Positions 17,564 through 25,978 are shown, counted from the stretch's first letter. The stretch: 64,000 nt of DNA from Cohnella sp. CFH 77786 (GCF_019400745.1 NZ_WJIB01000016.1:62001-126000); one strand, 5' to 3'. The notes: generated from the letters alone by a model not told the origin. Translations and numbers: made by a program.

Positions 17564-19522
17564 ATGGACAAGCTGCTTTCCCTGTGCATGATCGTGAGAA
17601 ACGAGGAAAAGGTGCTCGCGCGCTGCTTGGACAGCGTACAAGGCTTCGTAGACGAGATCATCGTCGTCGATACGGGGTCTACGGACGGCACCAAAGAGAT
17701 TGCCGGCCGTTATACGGACCATGTTTACGACTTTACGTGGATTAACGATTTCGCCGTCGCCAAGAACGAAGCCGTGCGCAGGGCCACCTCCAAATGGATT
17801 TTGGTTCTCGATGCCGATGAATACTTGGACCCGTCCGAAAAGAACGACCTCCGCTCGTTTTTGACAGGCCTGGACGCCGGGCAGCCGCTGGGGATCAGCG
17901 TTCCGATTTACAACTGCGTCGAATCCGTCACTTCCGGCAAATTCATCGAATCCTCGGCGATACGTCTGTTTTCCAATCTTCCGACCGTTTATTTCGACCG
18001 ACCCATTCACGAACAAGTCGTATATCGAGACGGAGAGCTCCCGCTTCGCTCCTATCCGTTGTCGATCTTTCACACAGGCTACCTGGACACAGTAAGGAAG
18101 GAAAAAGAAAAATCCTCGCGGAACCTGAACATCTTCAAGGATCTCAAAGGACTTGAGGAATATGACTACTTCACGCTCGGCAATGAACATGCCATTCTCA
18201 AGGACTACAAAAAAGCGCTTTACTATTATGAAAGAGCGCTGACCAAAAAAACGGAATCGATGACCATCTTCCCGTATTGCCGCTATCAAATCGTGCTCGT
18301 CTTGATCGAGATGAAACGTTATAAGGAAGCGCTGCAATACATTGAAGATAACTTGAAGAGATGGCCGCAATATCCCGATTACTACAGCATGAAAGCGTCG
18401 GTTTACGTGAATTTAGGCTTCGAGGAAGAGGCGATCGAGCTGTATACGACCGCGCTAACCAAGGCGGACGCTCCGGCAGGCAAAGACAAACGCTTCTGGC
18501 TGATCACGCCCAGCTTGGGCAGTCATATTCCTCTGATGAATCTGGCGAAGCTCCATCAGAAAGCGCATGATTTTCAAAAAACGGTTTATTATTTGAGCAA
18601 ACTCGTTACCATGAATGTGAATGACCATTTGGTTCTGTTTCAGCTTTTGAACATTTTGGTTCCGAACGAATCTGTCGCCTCGGTTCTGAATTTCCTCGGC
18701 AAAATCTTCGATTTCGGCCGAGCTGACCACCTGGTGAAATTGCTTCATGTGAGTTTGCTTCTGGGCAACAAGGAATTATGCGAACATTTCCATCAGGCGT
18801 GCGTAAAACAAAATATCGAAATGCTGGCTCAGCAGCAATTGCTGTACGCCCTCGTTTTTAACGAGCCCGACCGTTTCGAACGGCATCTGCCGGAAGCCGG
18901 AAGCGGCAGCTCGACGGGACCGCTGAACAAGCTCATCTTCCTTGCCGCCATTGTCTGGAAGAGGGAGGACTTCTCTTCTTACCTCTCCCCGTCGCAAGAC
19001 GAGTCGGATCCTTCCCTGGAACTGCTGCAAAGCATGTTTGCGACTCTGTTTCATCCGGAAGAGGTAGGGGTCGATCTGCCATTCGATGTTAATTACATCT
19101 CCACGCTGCTGATCGATTTATTCAAGATGGGGTACTACGACAGCTACGATTGGTTGATCCAGCAATATCCGCAATATTATTTCATTCTGGCCAACATTCT
19201 GGGGGATTACTTCTACCAGAATAACCATCTGCAGTTGGCGGTCGATTACTATTCCCTGCTGTTGGATCAGAAGCAATTAAGCGGGCCGGGATATTACCAC
19301 CTCGCATTGCTCTACCTGTACCAAGGAGAGACCGCCGAGGGCTTACAATTCCTCCGTTCGGCCATCGAATTATGCTCGCATGAATCGCACTGGTATATTC
19401 GATATTTAAAACATAGCCCAGCAACGGAAGAGAAAAAAGAAATCGCCCGGCAATACCGGGACCGTTTTTACCCCTACGTTCAGATCAATGTGGTCGAACA
19501 ATTGCTGAAGGGTCAGGCATGA
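17564..19522 (+). CDS. GT2 glycosyltransferase with TPR tail (copy 2)
   Basis: 652 residues, clearly paralogous to the preceding gene: LSLCMIVRNEEKVLARCLDS, VDTGSTDGTKEIAGRY, ILVLDADEYLDPSEK, FDRPIHEQVVYRDGELP, then TPR-like helices (YKKALYYYERALTKKTE, YKEALQYIEDNLKRWPQYPDYY, LQLAVDYYSLLLDQKQLSGPG). The shared DYYSLLL-x-(T/Q)-(D/K)-x-LSG block near the C-terminus argues for tandem duplication followed by divergence. The ATG at 17564 sits behind AAAGGAGGATAT; the frame extends upstream through the first gene without meaning. Cotranscribed with copy 1 and ended by the hairpin at 19509-19532, facing the flagellar fliT gene. Confidence 0.86.
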   Translation: MDKLLSLCMIVRNEEKVLARCLDSVQGFVDEIIVVDTGSTDGTKEIAGRYTDHVYDFTWINDFAVAKNEAVRRATSKWILVLDADEYLDPSEKNDLRSFLTGLDAGQPLGISVPIYNCVESVTSGKFIESSAIRLFSNLPTVYFDRPIHEQVVYRDGELPLRSYPLSIFHTGYLDTVRKEKEKSSRNLNIFKDLKGLEEYDYFTLGNEHAILKDYKKALYYYERALTKKTESMTIFPYCRYQIVLVLIEMKRYKEALQYIEDNLKRWPQYPDYYSMKASVYVNLGFEEEAIELYTTALTKADAPAGKDKRFWLITPSLGSHIPLMNLAKLHQKAHDFQKTVYYLSKLVTMNVNDHLVLFQLLNILVPNESVASVLNFLGKIFDFGRADHLVKLLHVSLLLGNKELCEHFHQACVKQNIEMLAQQQLLYALVFNEPDRFERHLPEAGSGSSTGPLNKLIFLAAIVWKREDFSSYLSPSQDESDPSLELLQSMFATLFHPEEVGVDLPFDVNYISTLLIDLFKMGYYDSYDWLIQQYPQYYFILANILGDYFYQNNHLQLAVDYYSLLLDQKQLSGPGYYHLALLYLYQGETAEGLQFLRSAIELCSHESHWYIRYLKHSPATEEKKEIARQYRDRFYPYVQINVVEQLLKGQA

Positions 19523-19532
19523 GCCTGACCCT
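19509..19532 (+). terminator. Hairpin terminator between convergent GT and fliT genes
   Basis: Perfect 10-bp stem AGGGTCAGGC/GCCTGACCCT around ATGA; the loop contains the plus-strand gene's stop codon, and CATTTCTT follows on the plus strand. On the minus strand the hairpin starts at the fliT stop but has no uridine run, so it works best for the plus-strand genes. Confidence 0.65.
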
Positions 19533-19903
19533 CATTTCTTGCGGTCGACGAAATATCCTTCCGACTGCGTATACGATTGATAGTAAGCGTTCTTCATTCG
19601 ACTTGCGCCTTGAAATTTGGACAGTTGCGTCGAAGCTTCCTGACGGAGCGAATTCAGTTTGCGGTTAACCTCAAGCTCCGTATCATATCCGGTTTGGAGC
19701 AACTCCCGGATAACCTGATTTTCCTGATCAGCGAGCCCCCAAAGCCCCTCGATCTTCGCTCTGATTCGAACTTGCTGCTGCTGCAGCTGTCCTAACACCT
19801 CGAAATTCGCCTCTTCTTCGAAATCCAGCTCCAAGATGTTCCGAGTCACTTCGATAAGCTCATGCAGGGCTTCCTGCAACGGGGCTTCCGCGGACAAACT
19901 CAT
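19532..19903 (-). CDS. fliT: FliT-like flagellar export chaperone
   Basis: Small helical protein of 123 residues following fliS. It begins MSLSAEAPLQEALHELIEV at ATG 19901-19903, in a four-base ATGA overlap with fliS (19900-19903); the upstream in-frame ATG lies inside fliS and is rejected. Mostly amphipathic helices (LQQQQVRIRAKIEGLW, IRELLQTGYDTELEVNRKLN) and a tyrosine-rich tail YYQSYTQSEGYFVDRKK. FliT proteins bind the cap protein FliD and other late export clients. Sequence is weakly conserved, so the name rests on size, helical character and the fliD-flaG-fliS-fliT order. Confidence 0.75.
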   Translation of the reverse strand: MSLSAEAPLQEALHELIEVTRNILELDFEEEANFEVLGQLQQQQVRIRAKIEGLWGLADQENQVIRELLQTGYDTELEVNRKLNSLRQEASTQLSKFQGASRMKNAYYQSYTQSEGYFVDRKK

Positions 19904-20289
19904 GACCGCACCTTGGCGGACGCCGGCAATTGCTTCATCGACTGTACCCAAGCGTCTTTCAAGTCGGTCATGAGTTCGATGCACTCCGCAAGGCTTGCCG
20001 CGTCCAGCTTCATGTTCGCCACAAAAAGCTTTTGCAGCAAGTAATCGTATATGGAGGATAAAGAATTTGAAACCTCATACTTCTTGTCCAAGGTGTACTG
20101 CAATTCGTTGATAATATTGGTTGCTTTCTTAATGTTAATATTTTTCATCTCAAAATCTTTGTTGTGAATGCCTTCCAACGCCTGCTTCATGAATTTGATG
20201 CAGCCGTTATAAAGTAGAGTCGTAAGCTCCCAAGGCGCAGCCGTGTTGACTTGCATTCTGAGATAAGTTTCATGGGCTTGCTGGTTCAA
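19900..20289 (-). CDS. fliS: Flagellar export chaperone FliS
   Basis: 129-residue four-helix chaperone that binds the C-terminus of flagellin and prevents premature polymerisation. Hallmarks are YLRMQVNTAAPWELTTLLYNGCIKFM, IKKATNIINELQYTLD and LSSIYDYLLQKLFVANMKLD. The start is TTG (20287-20289) behind AGAGGTAG. It is preceded by flaG with five intervening bases and overlaps fliT. Confidence 0.95.
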   Translation of the reverse strand: MNQQAHETYLRMQVNTAAPWELTTLLYNGCIKFMKQALEGIHNKDFEMKNINIKKATNIINELQYTLDKKYEVSNSLSSIYDYLLQKLFVANMKLDAASLAECIELMTDLKDAWVQSMKQLPASAKVRS

Positions 20290-20294
20290 GGGAA

Positions 20295-20678
20295 CTACCT
20301 CTTTTCGTCGATATTGAGACCGACCAACTCCTGCAGCTTCGCCATCAGATCGAGAAATTTCTCATTCGGAATTTCTCGAACGACTTCGTTGGTGTCCTTG
20401 TTGATGACTTTGACGACGACTTCGCCTGTCTTCTCATGGACGCTGTACTCGAAACGGCGATCAATGCCCTCCATGGCCTTATTGGCTTTTTCGATCGCTT
20501 TGCGCACGGCTTGCTCGGACAAACTGAGATCGTATTTCTCTTTGTGCAGCAAGTCGCTTGCTGAAGGGAGAGAATGCTGTACAGGAGCCCCCGCGGGTTG
20601 CGCAGGATCAACCGGAGAGGGTTGTGCTGCCGGCAACGTCTGCAACGCTGACAACCCCGTTACGCTTCTAAGTTCCAT
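20295..20678 (-). CDS. flaG: FlaG family flagellar protein
   Basis: 127 residues. A variable proline- and glutamine-rich N-terminus (LPAAQPSPVDPAQPAGAPV) is followed by the conserved FlaG core: AIEKANKAMEGIDRRFEYSV, VVVKVINKDTNEVVREIPNEKFLDLMAKL, LVGLNIDEKR. Small protein found next to fliD in many Gram-positives (YvyC in Bacillus), implicated in filament length or number; precise role unclear. AGAGGTGAAG lies upstream of the ATG. Third from last in the fliD-flaG-fliS-fliT unit, driven by the sigma-D promoter before fliD. Confidence 0.92.
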   Translation of the reverse strand: MELRSVTGLSALQTLPAAQPSPVDPAQPAGAPVQHSLPSASDLLHKEKYDLSLSEQAVRKAIEKANKAMEGIDRRFEYSVHEKTGEVVVKVINKDTNEVVREIPNEKFLDLMAKLQELVGLNIDEKR

Positions 20679-20703
20679 AACTTGTCTTCACCTCTTGTCC
20701 ATC

Positions 20704-22488
20704 TTATTTGAATTGTTGCATCATCCACGACAGCTGGGCATTGCTCTTGCCGACGGCCTGGTCCATGGCGGCAAACATTTTGTAATAGTAGTCCTCTTTC
20801 TTGGCAAGACGGACGTCGAAATCGGAAATCTGGGAATCGATCGTATGGATTTTATTACCCAGGTCGGTTGTCACACTGTCGACAACCGTTCCTGCGCCAC
20901 CAGCTTTCTTGACCAGATCGGTGATCGTCTTGGTCACGCGATCGTACATTTTCTGCGAGATCCCGTCCGGCTGGCTCGAGAACACGGCCGTCACGTTGGA
21001 AGGATCTTGCGACAATGCGGTCCGAAGCGCGCTTTCGTCCAGCACCAGCTTACCCGCATCTTGAGGCGCACTCGAATTGTACGGCACGGTTGTGATGCCG
21101 ATTTTATACAAGGCATTGTACGTGGACGACGCCGAACCGACGGACGTGCTGACCAAGGTGCGCAAATCGTTGATCGTGGATTTGACGATATCGTCGTTGC
21201 GAAGAAGACCGCTCTTGGCCTTATCCTCCCATAACTTTATATCGTCCTCTTCCATTGCTTTCTTCTGATCGTCCGTTAGGGGAGCGTAATCGCGAAACTT
21301 CGTTTCCTTGACCCTCTTGTTCATCAATTCGATCGTCTCGTTGTATTTGGCGACGAAATTCTTGATCTTATCAACCGTGCTGTCGATATCTACGTTAACC
21401 CCAACAGTCACCGGCGACGCCGTCGTCTGCTTAAGCGTGTAGGTCACGCCTCCGGTGGTGAACGTATTGCTGCTGCGGTAGGACTGCACGCCATCGATCG
21501 TCACATTGGCGTCCGTTCCCGTGACAGGCGTCGTCGACAGCCTCATGGCGGTCAGAAAATTGCCCGCCGAACCGTTCTGCAAGCTGACTTGAGCGGATTG
21601 GCCCGTTCCCTTGGTCGTAAATACGATCTTGTCGGTCACATCGTCATACGACATGTTGACACCGGCCGCGGAATTGTTGACTTTGGTCATGATCGAGGAA
21701 AGCGTATCGGTGCTGGTATAGGAAATGCTTACCCCATTGATCTTAAAATCGCCGAAGGTCAGCGTACCCGCCGTGAATTTAGAGGCTATGGTTCCCAATT
21801 GTGCATTAACATTGATTTTATTCGATTGGCCATCCGTAAATCCAAGGTCGGTCAGGCCGTTGTTGCCCGCAATGGAGCCCATTATGACCTGCGGCTCGTT
21901 TCCGGCGGTTCCGACGGATTTCAATTCCAGATTGGACCCGTTCAGCGAAACTTGAATCTTATTTGCACCGAAAGCGTTGTCGATTTGGGTCTGCAGTTCC
22001 GTAACAAGCGAAGCGTTGGTGTACGAAGCGTTGGCCGTCAACGTGATCTTCTTGGTGACACCGCCTAAAGTAACGTTTAATTGATCGTTAACGCCGGCTG
22101 TGATGGCCGTATTCGGAGCCGTTCCGCCGACAAGCGAATTGTCGGTAACACCCGCCGAACTGCTTAAGTTCGCTCCGGAAGCAAGCCCCGTTACCGTAAC
22201 GCTGTGCGTAATGGCGCTGGCCGTCGAATCGGCGGAAATCGTGACCGCGTCTTCGTTGGAGGACGTGCCTTTGTATTGCTTCCAGTCCCCGGACAGCCGC
22301 ATCGTATCCAATACGTTCTTGAAGCTCGACAGCTTCGTATTGATTTCCCGATATAGATCGGTGGTCCATGTCAAGGTCGTTTTCTTCTGTTTCAGCTTGT
22401 CGAGCGGCATCCGTTCTGCTTTCATCAGATCGCTGACCATTTTATCGATATCCAGACCGGAGTTGATGCCCGAGATCCTCGTGACCAT
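20704..22488 (-). CDS. fliD: Flagellar filament cap protein FliD (HAP2)
   Basis: 594 residues, exported through the flagellar type III apparatus and capping the filament to promote flagellin insertion. The N-terminal coiled coil ISGINSGLDIDKMVSDLMKAERMPLDKLKQKK and WTTDLYREINTKLSSFK is diagnostic. The middle is a large serine/threonine/glycine-rich variable region with repeated GSNLELKSVGTAGNE and FKINGVSISYTS segments. The C-terminal helices (IDSQISDFDVRLAKKEDYYYKMFAAMDQAVGKSN) match FliD. Start ATG has GGGAGGG upstream. Preceded by a sigma-D type promoter; first gene of a four-gene operon. Confidence 0.97.
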   Translation of the reverse strand: MVTRISGINSGLDIDKMVSDLMKAERMPLDKLKQKKTTLTWTTDLYREINTKLSSFKNVLDTMRLSGDWKQYKGTSSNEDAVTISADSTASAITHSVTVTGLASGANLSSSAGVTDNSLVGGTAPNTAITAGVNDQLNVTLGGVTKKITLTANASYTNASLVTELQTQIDNAFGANKIQVSLNGSNLELKSVGTAGNEPQVIMGSIAGNNGLTDLGFTDGQSNKINVNAQLGTIASKFTAGTLTFGDFKINGVSISYTSTDTLSSIMTKVNNSAAGVNMSYDDVTDKIVFTTKGTGQSAQVSLQNGSAGNFLTAMRLSTTPVTGTDANVTIDGVQSYRSSNTFTTGGVTYTLKQTTASPVTVGVNVDIDSTVDKIKNFVAKYNETIELMNKRVKETKFRDYAPLTDDQKKAMEEDDIKLWEDKAKSGLLRNDDIVKSTINDLRTLVSTSVGSASSTYNALYKIGITTVPYNSSAPQDAGKLVLDESALRTALSQDPSNVTAVFSSQPDGISQKMYDRVTKTITDLVKKAGGAGTVVDSVTTDLGNKIHTIDSQISDFDVRLAKKEDYYYKMFAAMDQAVGKSNAQLSWMMQQFK

Positions 22489-22522
22489 AGTTACCCTCCC
22501 GAAAGGTTTCGTCCTACTCTAT

Positions 22523-22548
22523 TTATCGAAAATATTCCACTAAATTTA
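22523..22548 (-). promoter_or_regulatory. Sigma-D type promoter of fliD operon
   Basis: Minus strand: TAAA (22548-22545), 14-base spacer, TTCGATAA (22530-22523), against the sigma-D consensus TAAA-N15-GCCGATAA. Six of eight -10 bases match. It lies 35 bases before fliD. Confidence 0.7.
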
Positions 22549-22559
22549 AAGGTTTTTTT

Positions 22560-23603
22560 TTATTTTAATCGGCGTAAAGCCGGCTCATAGTCGTATTGTC
22601 CGGCGAAACGATAACATTGCTCGGCAAGATCCCTGTTTCCCGTTACCTCGTAATAGACACCCAGATTATAAGCAGCCAAGAACGTGCCGACTCCATACAC
22701 GGAGGAGTACTTTTCGGTATCCCCTATTTTCAGCGCATCCGTAAAATAAGTTTCCACGTCTGAAAGATTTCCGTTGTCCATGGCCAGTAGACCGAGTAGA
22801 AAAGGAAGATCAGGGAAATCGGAAAATACCGGCAGATAAGGTCTCAGCAAACCTTCCGCCTCCGCATGCCGATTCTGCTCTTTCAAGACATATCCCAACA
22901 TAACGAGCAGGACCGGAAAATAGAGACGGTTGATCTGCCCTTGCACGAGGCTTGCCCGCAAATACCGCTCGGCCATTTCGTATTCACTCAACCCATAATA
23001 TAACTTCCCGAACTGATACAGCATATAGCCGTCGTTGGGGTGGGCCGCAAGATGCTTCTCATACATTGGTCTATAACGTTCGGCTTTTTGTTTGTTCAGA
23101 TACTCATCGGGCTCATAACCATAATGGGAAATATGGAGCGGTATCGATTCAAACGCCGCGGGTTCACCGTTTTCATAGACTTGTTCATGGACAAAACCGT
23201 GATAGGAGAAATCCGGCAAGTTCGGATAAAAACGGACCATGCGATGCTTCTTCACTTCATTGCCCATACGGTTCAGGATGGTAACGCAGCCGGCCTTACG
23301 CGGGAATTGTCCGGTAAAGCGCCGGAGATGCGCGTCCGTATCATCGGGCAATTCTTCATCCGCATCGAGAGACAGAATATAATCGCCTGTTGCATGGGAA
23401 GCGGCAATATTCCTTGCTATGGCGAAATCGTCTTCCCAATCCATCGAAACGATTTTAGCGCCGAATCGGGCCGCGACTTCCATCGTCCGGTCTGTCGATC
23501 CGGTATCGGCAACAATCACTTCATATTCCTTGGGAACGCTCTGCAAAGCTCTGGGGAGATTCATTTCTTCATCTTTCACGATCATGCATACGCTTATCTT
23601 CAT
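22560..23603 (-). CDS. GT2 glycosyltransferase with TPR tail, next to flagellin
   Basis: 347 residues. GT2 domain: ISVCMIVKDEEMNLPRALQS, ADTGSTDRTMEVAARFG, ILSLDADEELPDD, YHGFVHEQVYENG. The C-terminal part is TPR-like: YLNKQKAERYRPMYEKHLAAHP, YEMAERYLRASLVQGQ, AYNLGVYYEVTGNRDLAEQC. A shorter relative of the two plus-strand proteins at 15.9-19.5 kb. The ATG has GAGGAG upstream; it lies just downstream of the flagellin terminator and upstream of fliD, an arrangement that strongly suggests flagellin as acceptor. No own promoter was identified, so expression may come from terminator read-through. Confidence 0.85.
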   Translation of the reverse strand: MKISVCMIVKDEEMNLPRALQSVPKEYEVIVADTGSTDRTMEVAARFGAKIVSMDWEDDFAIARNIAASHATGDYILSLDADEELPDDTDAHLRRFTGQFPRKAGCVTILNRMGNEVKKHRMVRFYPNLPDFSYHGFVHEQVYENGEPAAFESIPLHISHYGYEPDEYLNKQKAERYRPMYEKHLAAHPNDGYMLYQFGKLYYGLSEYEMAERYLRASLVQGQINRLYFPVLLVMLGYVLKEQNRHAEAEGLLRPYLPVFSDFPDLPFLLGLLAMDNGNLSDVETYFTDALKIGDTEKYSSVYGVGTFLAAYNLGVYYEVTGNRDLAEQCYRFAGQYDYEPALRRLK

Positions 23604-23623
23604 GTCATGCAGCTCCTCAATGG

Positions 23624-23653
23624 AAAAGAGCCCATTACTCGGTAATGGGCTCT
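23624..23653 (-). terminator. Rho-independent terminator of flagellin gene
   Basis: Perfect 12-bp stem AGAGCCCATTAC/GTAATGGGCTCT with a 3-base loop, followed on the minus strand by TTTTCC. Strong terminator 24 bases after the hag stop, explaining high monocistronic hag mRNA. Confidence 0.92.
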
Positions 23654-23676
23654 GTTCCTCAGCTGTCCCCGCCTGA

Positions 23677-24492
23677 TTAACGGAGAAGTTGCAGTACGCT
23701 TTGCGGCGCTTGGTTGGCTTGCGCCAACATCGACGTTGCAGCGTTTTGCAGAATCGACAGCTTCGTGTAGTTCATCATTTCTTTGGCCATGTCGGTGTCG
23801 CGGATACGGGACTCCGCAGCTTGCAGGTTCTCCGCCGTCGTACCCAGGTTGTTGAAGGTGTGCTCCAACTGGTTCTGGACAGCGCCGAATGCGGAACGGG
23901 CTTTGTTGATTCTGCCGATGTCGGTGTCGATTCTTCCGAGAGCGGCGGACGCACCGGCAGCGGAACCCAGCGATTGGCCGCTGATGCTCAGCGAGGACAG
24001 CTCTACGTTCGAGAGCGTGACCGTAACGGTGTTCTGAACGGAAGTCGTGTCGCCGATTTGGATGCTGACGGCGCCGGTTCCGTTCAATACGGTGATGCCG
24101 TTGAACGTCGTGCTCTTCGCGATGCTGTCGATAGCCGTGCTGAGCGCTTTGAACTCGGCGTCGATGGCTTCCAGGTCGGAAGCGTTGTACGTTCCGTTCG
24201 ATGCTTTAACCGCAAGTTCTTTCATGCGGGACAGCATGTCGGAAATTTCGCTCATCGCGCCTTCCGCCGTTTGAACCAGCGAGATGCCGTCTTGCGCGTT
24301 GGCTTGCGCTTGGTTCAAAGACCGGATTTGCGTACGCATTTTCTCGGAGATCGAGAGACCTGCCGCGTCGTCAGCCGCACGGTTTACTTTGAAACCGGAA
24401 GCCAACTTCTCGCTGGATTTGCCCTGAGCGATGTTGTTCAGCAGCAAGTTGCGATGTGCGTTCATCGCGTTCAGATTGTGGTTGATAATCAT
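23677..24492 (-). CDS. hag: Flagellin
   Basis: 271-residue filament subunit. Conserved D0/D1 N-terminus MIINHNLNAMNAHRNLLLNN, ASGFKVNRAADDAAGLSISE, QAQANAQDGISLVQTAEGAM; C-terminus NLQAAESRIRDTDMAKEMM, NAATSMLAQANQAPQSVLQLLR. The central region (about 145-195) is short, so there are no large D2/D3 domains, but it is rich in serine and threonine (LSNVELSSLSISGQSLGSAA), offering possible O-glycosylation sites for the glycosyltransferases in this window. ATG 24490-24492 has AAGGAGGAG upstream; the longer frame to 24558 is untranslated leader. Preceded by a consensus sigma-D promoter and a CsrA-type hairpin. Confidence 0.98.
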   Translation of the reverse strand: MIINHNLNAMNAHRNLLLNNIAQGKSSEKLASGFKVNRAADDAAGLSISEKMRTQIRSLNQAQANAQDGISLVQTAEGAMSEISDMLSRMKELAVKASNGTYNASDLEAIDAEFKALSTAIDSIAKSTTFNGITVLNGTGAVSIQIGDTTSVQNTVTVTLSNVELSSLSISGQSLGSAAGASAALGRIDTDIGRINKARSAFGAVQNQLEHTFNNLGTTAENLQAAESRIRDTDMAKEMMNYTKLSILQNAATSMLAQANQAPQSVLQLLR

Positions 24493-24519
24493 TGCGATAC
24501 TCCTCCTTGGAATAGGACG

Positions 24520-24537
24520 GCCCACTTCCGTGTGAGC
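24520..24537 (-). promoter_or_regulatory. CsrA-type hairpin in flagellin leader RNA
   Basis: The leader can fold GCTCAC/GTGGGC (one G-U pair) around the hexaloop ACGGAA, displaying an ANGGA core in the loop as CsrA sites do. A second GGA-rich site, CCAAGGAGGAG, is the hag ribosome binding site itself about 10-15 bases downstream. Two sites of this kind are how CsrA represses hag translation in Bacillus, and csrA and fliW are adjacent here. Confidence 0.65.
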
Positions 24538-24548
24538 TCTCAATACAT

Positions 24549-24575
24549 ATATCGGCAAGGTGCGACATCATTTTA
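24549..24575 (-). promoter_or_regulatory. Consensus sigma-D promoter of hag
   Basis: Minus strand: TAAA (24575-24572), 15-base spacer, GCCGATAT (24556-24549): a full match to the sigma-D consensus. The leader before the ATG is about 50 bases. Confidence 0.92.
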
Positions 24576-24592
24576 GAGCTTTTTCTAAAAAT

Positions 24593-24844
24593 TTATTCCA
24601 TCGGTTTATTTTTTTTGTCAACGATGGAGGCGAGACCCTTGATGGCGGAGAGTTGTTGCGGGCTCGCGATGGCTGCCTTATTGCTCTCCCGGATCGATTC
24701 CAATACTTCGCTTCGAAAGATCTTGACTTGCGGAGGAGCGTTGATCCCGATTTTCACCTGTTCGCCTTCTACGCTTACGACGACGATTTCGATATTTTCA
24801 TCGATGATGATCGATTGGCCTTTTTTCCGAGACAGGATCAACAT
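24593..24844 (-). CDS. csrA: Translational regulator CsrA
   Basis: 83-residue dimeric RNA-binding protein that represses flagellin translation. MLILSRKKGQSIIIDENIEIVVVSVEGEQVKIGI and APPQVKIFRSEVLESI are the five-strand core with the RNA-contacting GxxVKI and Arg in IFR. A C-terminal tail of about 25 residues (ASPQQLSAIKGLASIVDKKNK) is longer than in enterobacterial CsrA, as in other FliW-controlled Gram-positive CsrA proteins. Its ATG overlaps the end of fliW by seven bases, with AAGGAG inside fliW. Antagonised by FliW, completing the FliW-CsrA-Hag loop. Confidence 0.97.
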   Translation of the reverse strand: MLILSRKKGQSIIIDENIEIVVVSVEGEQVKIGINAPPQVKIFRSEVLESIRESNKAAIASPQQLSAIKGLASIVDKKNKPME

Positions 24845-25281
24845 GACGCTTCTTCTCCTTCCCCAGAGAGAGAAGCGACGAGAAACCGGGTTTTCGTGGA
24901 ATAGGAGGTTTCCGGAGGCAGGACGATTTGTTTTCCGATCAACTTATGCGTATTGATCAGCAGCGGAGCGAGCAGGTTCATGGTGGAACGGTCGAACGGA
25001 TCGGCGATCGTGACGATCGCCAATACGACCAATTGCCCGGGGTCCGCCGCCTCCAGCTCTTCCTTGTCTTGCTCGGACAATTCGAATTGATAGGATGCGT
25101 CAAAACGGAAAGGATCCGCAACGAGAAATCCGATTTGCGAATCCTCCTCGCTCTGCAAGTATGCGAAAGGCGAATCGGGATTCGACTCATCCACAGGAAT
25201 CAAAACAAAGGATTCAAGCTCGGAAAATCCCAAAATCGTACCTCTCATGGCAATCGTTTTTCCGTATAGCGAAACGAACAT
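24838..25281 (-). CDS. fliW: Flagellar assembly factor FliW
   Basis: 147-residue beta-barrel protein that binds either flagellin or CsrA. When cytoplasmic flagellin falls, FliW sequesters CsrA and derepresses hag. Recognisable are ILGFSELESFVLIP, PFAYLQSEEDSQIGFLVADPF, LVVLAIVTIADPFDRSTMNLLAPLLINTHKLIGKQIVL. The start ATG has AGGAGG upstream. Overlaps csrA by seven bases; a possible weak terminator lies between it and the upstream yviE gene. Confidence 0.95.
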   Translation of the reverse strand: MFVSLYGKTIAMRGTILGFSELESFVLIPVDESNPDSPFAYLQSEEDSQIGFLVADPFRFDASYQFELSEQDKEELEAADPGQLVVLAIVTIADPFDRSTMNLLAPLLINTHKLIGKQIVLPPETSYSTKTRFLVASLSGEGEEASC

Positions 25282-25306
25282 GGGAAACCTCCTGGAGGGT
25301 CCGTAA

Positions 25307-25345
25307 TAAAAAACAAGCTACTCCCGCATGTGTGCGTTCATAGCT
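25307..25345 (-). terminator. Possible intrinsic terminator between yviE-like gene and fliW
   Basis: Minus-strand stem AGCTA/TAGCT enclosing a smaller CGCA/TGCG hairpin, followed by TGTTTTTTATT. The stem is interrupted and weak; it could attenuate read-through from the flgM-yviE operon into fliW-csrA. Confidence 0.4.
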
Positions 25346-25373
25346 CTAAGCGTAACGTTCGTGGACAAGGAAT

Positions 25374-25946
25374 TCAAGCATACAGGTCGTACTTGTTGCT
25401 CGCCCACATCCGGATGGAATTCATTTGCTCCATATAGATGCGTACCTTGCCAGGCGTATATTGAATATCCGGCTTCGATACGTGGAATTGAATATCCGGA
25501 TGATGAGGGGTCGTCTCGATTTCCGCAGGATGCGCGATATATTGCATCTTCACGTTCATGTTGGAAGCAGGACCGGTAACCCGGATTCCTTCGGAATCCT
25601 GAATCAAGGCGTCCGCGGCCAACTCCGCAACCGCGTCTGCCTTGCTCGTGATTCGGGCCATCCGGTTGCCCTTCTCCACAATACGCACGATCGCTTCCTG
25701 CGTTCGCTCGTTTGCCTGGCCCGTCTTAAGATTCCCCGTTTCCAACGGTCCTCCGAGCCCCAGCGCCAGCCAGGCTGCGGATGAATCGATCAGCAGCTCT
25801 CCGCGAGGCTGCCGGATTTGCATATCCGCCCGCGGCGACGAGATTTGCAGCTGCCCCGGCTTGGACTGCATGTCGAACTGGCCGCGCGGGCTCTCGATAC
25901 CGATTCGGGCCGATGTGGTCCGAATGTTCAAGCGAAGTAACTCCAA
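25374..25946 (-). CDS. DUF6470 (YviE-like) protein of the flagellar cluster
   Basis: 190 residues of unknown function, at the position of yviE between flgL and fliW in Bacillus. The N-terminal half has short repeats alternating IESPRGQFDMQSKPGQLQ, ISSPRADMQIRQPRGELL, suggestive of a beta-rich repeat. The C-terminal half contains HHPDIQFHVSKPDIQYTPGKVRIYMEQ. No signal peptide or membrane segment. Start TTG (25944-25946) behind GGTGAG. Function cannot be stated; conservation of position suggests a late flagellar role. Confidence 0.8.
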   Translation of the reverse strand: MELLRLNIRTTSARIGIESPRGQFDMQSKPGQLQISSPRADMQIRQPRGELLIDSSAAWLALGLGGPLETGNLKTGQANERTQEAIVRIVEKGNRMARITSKADAVAELAADALIQDSEGIRVTGPASNMNVKMQYIAHPAEIETTPHHPDIQFHVSKPDIQYTPGKVRIYMEQMNSIRMWASNKYDLYA

Positions 25947-25978
25947 CTGCTTCTCACCGCCTCACGCGGGAAATCGCG

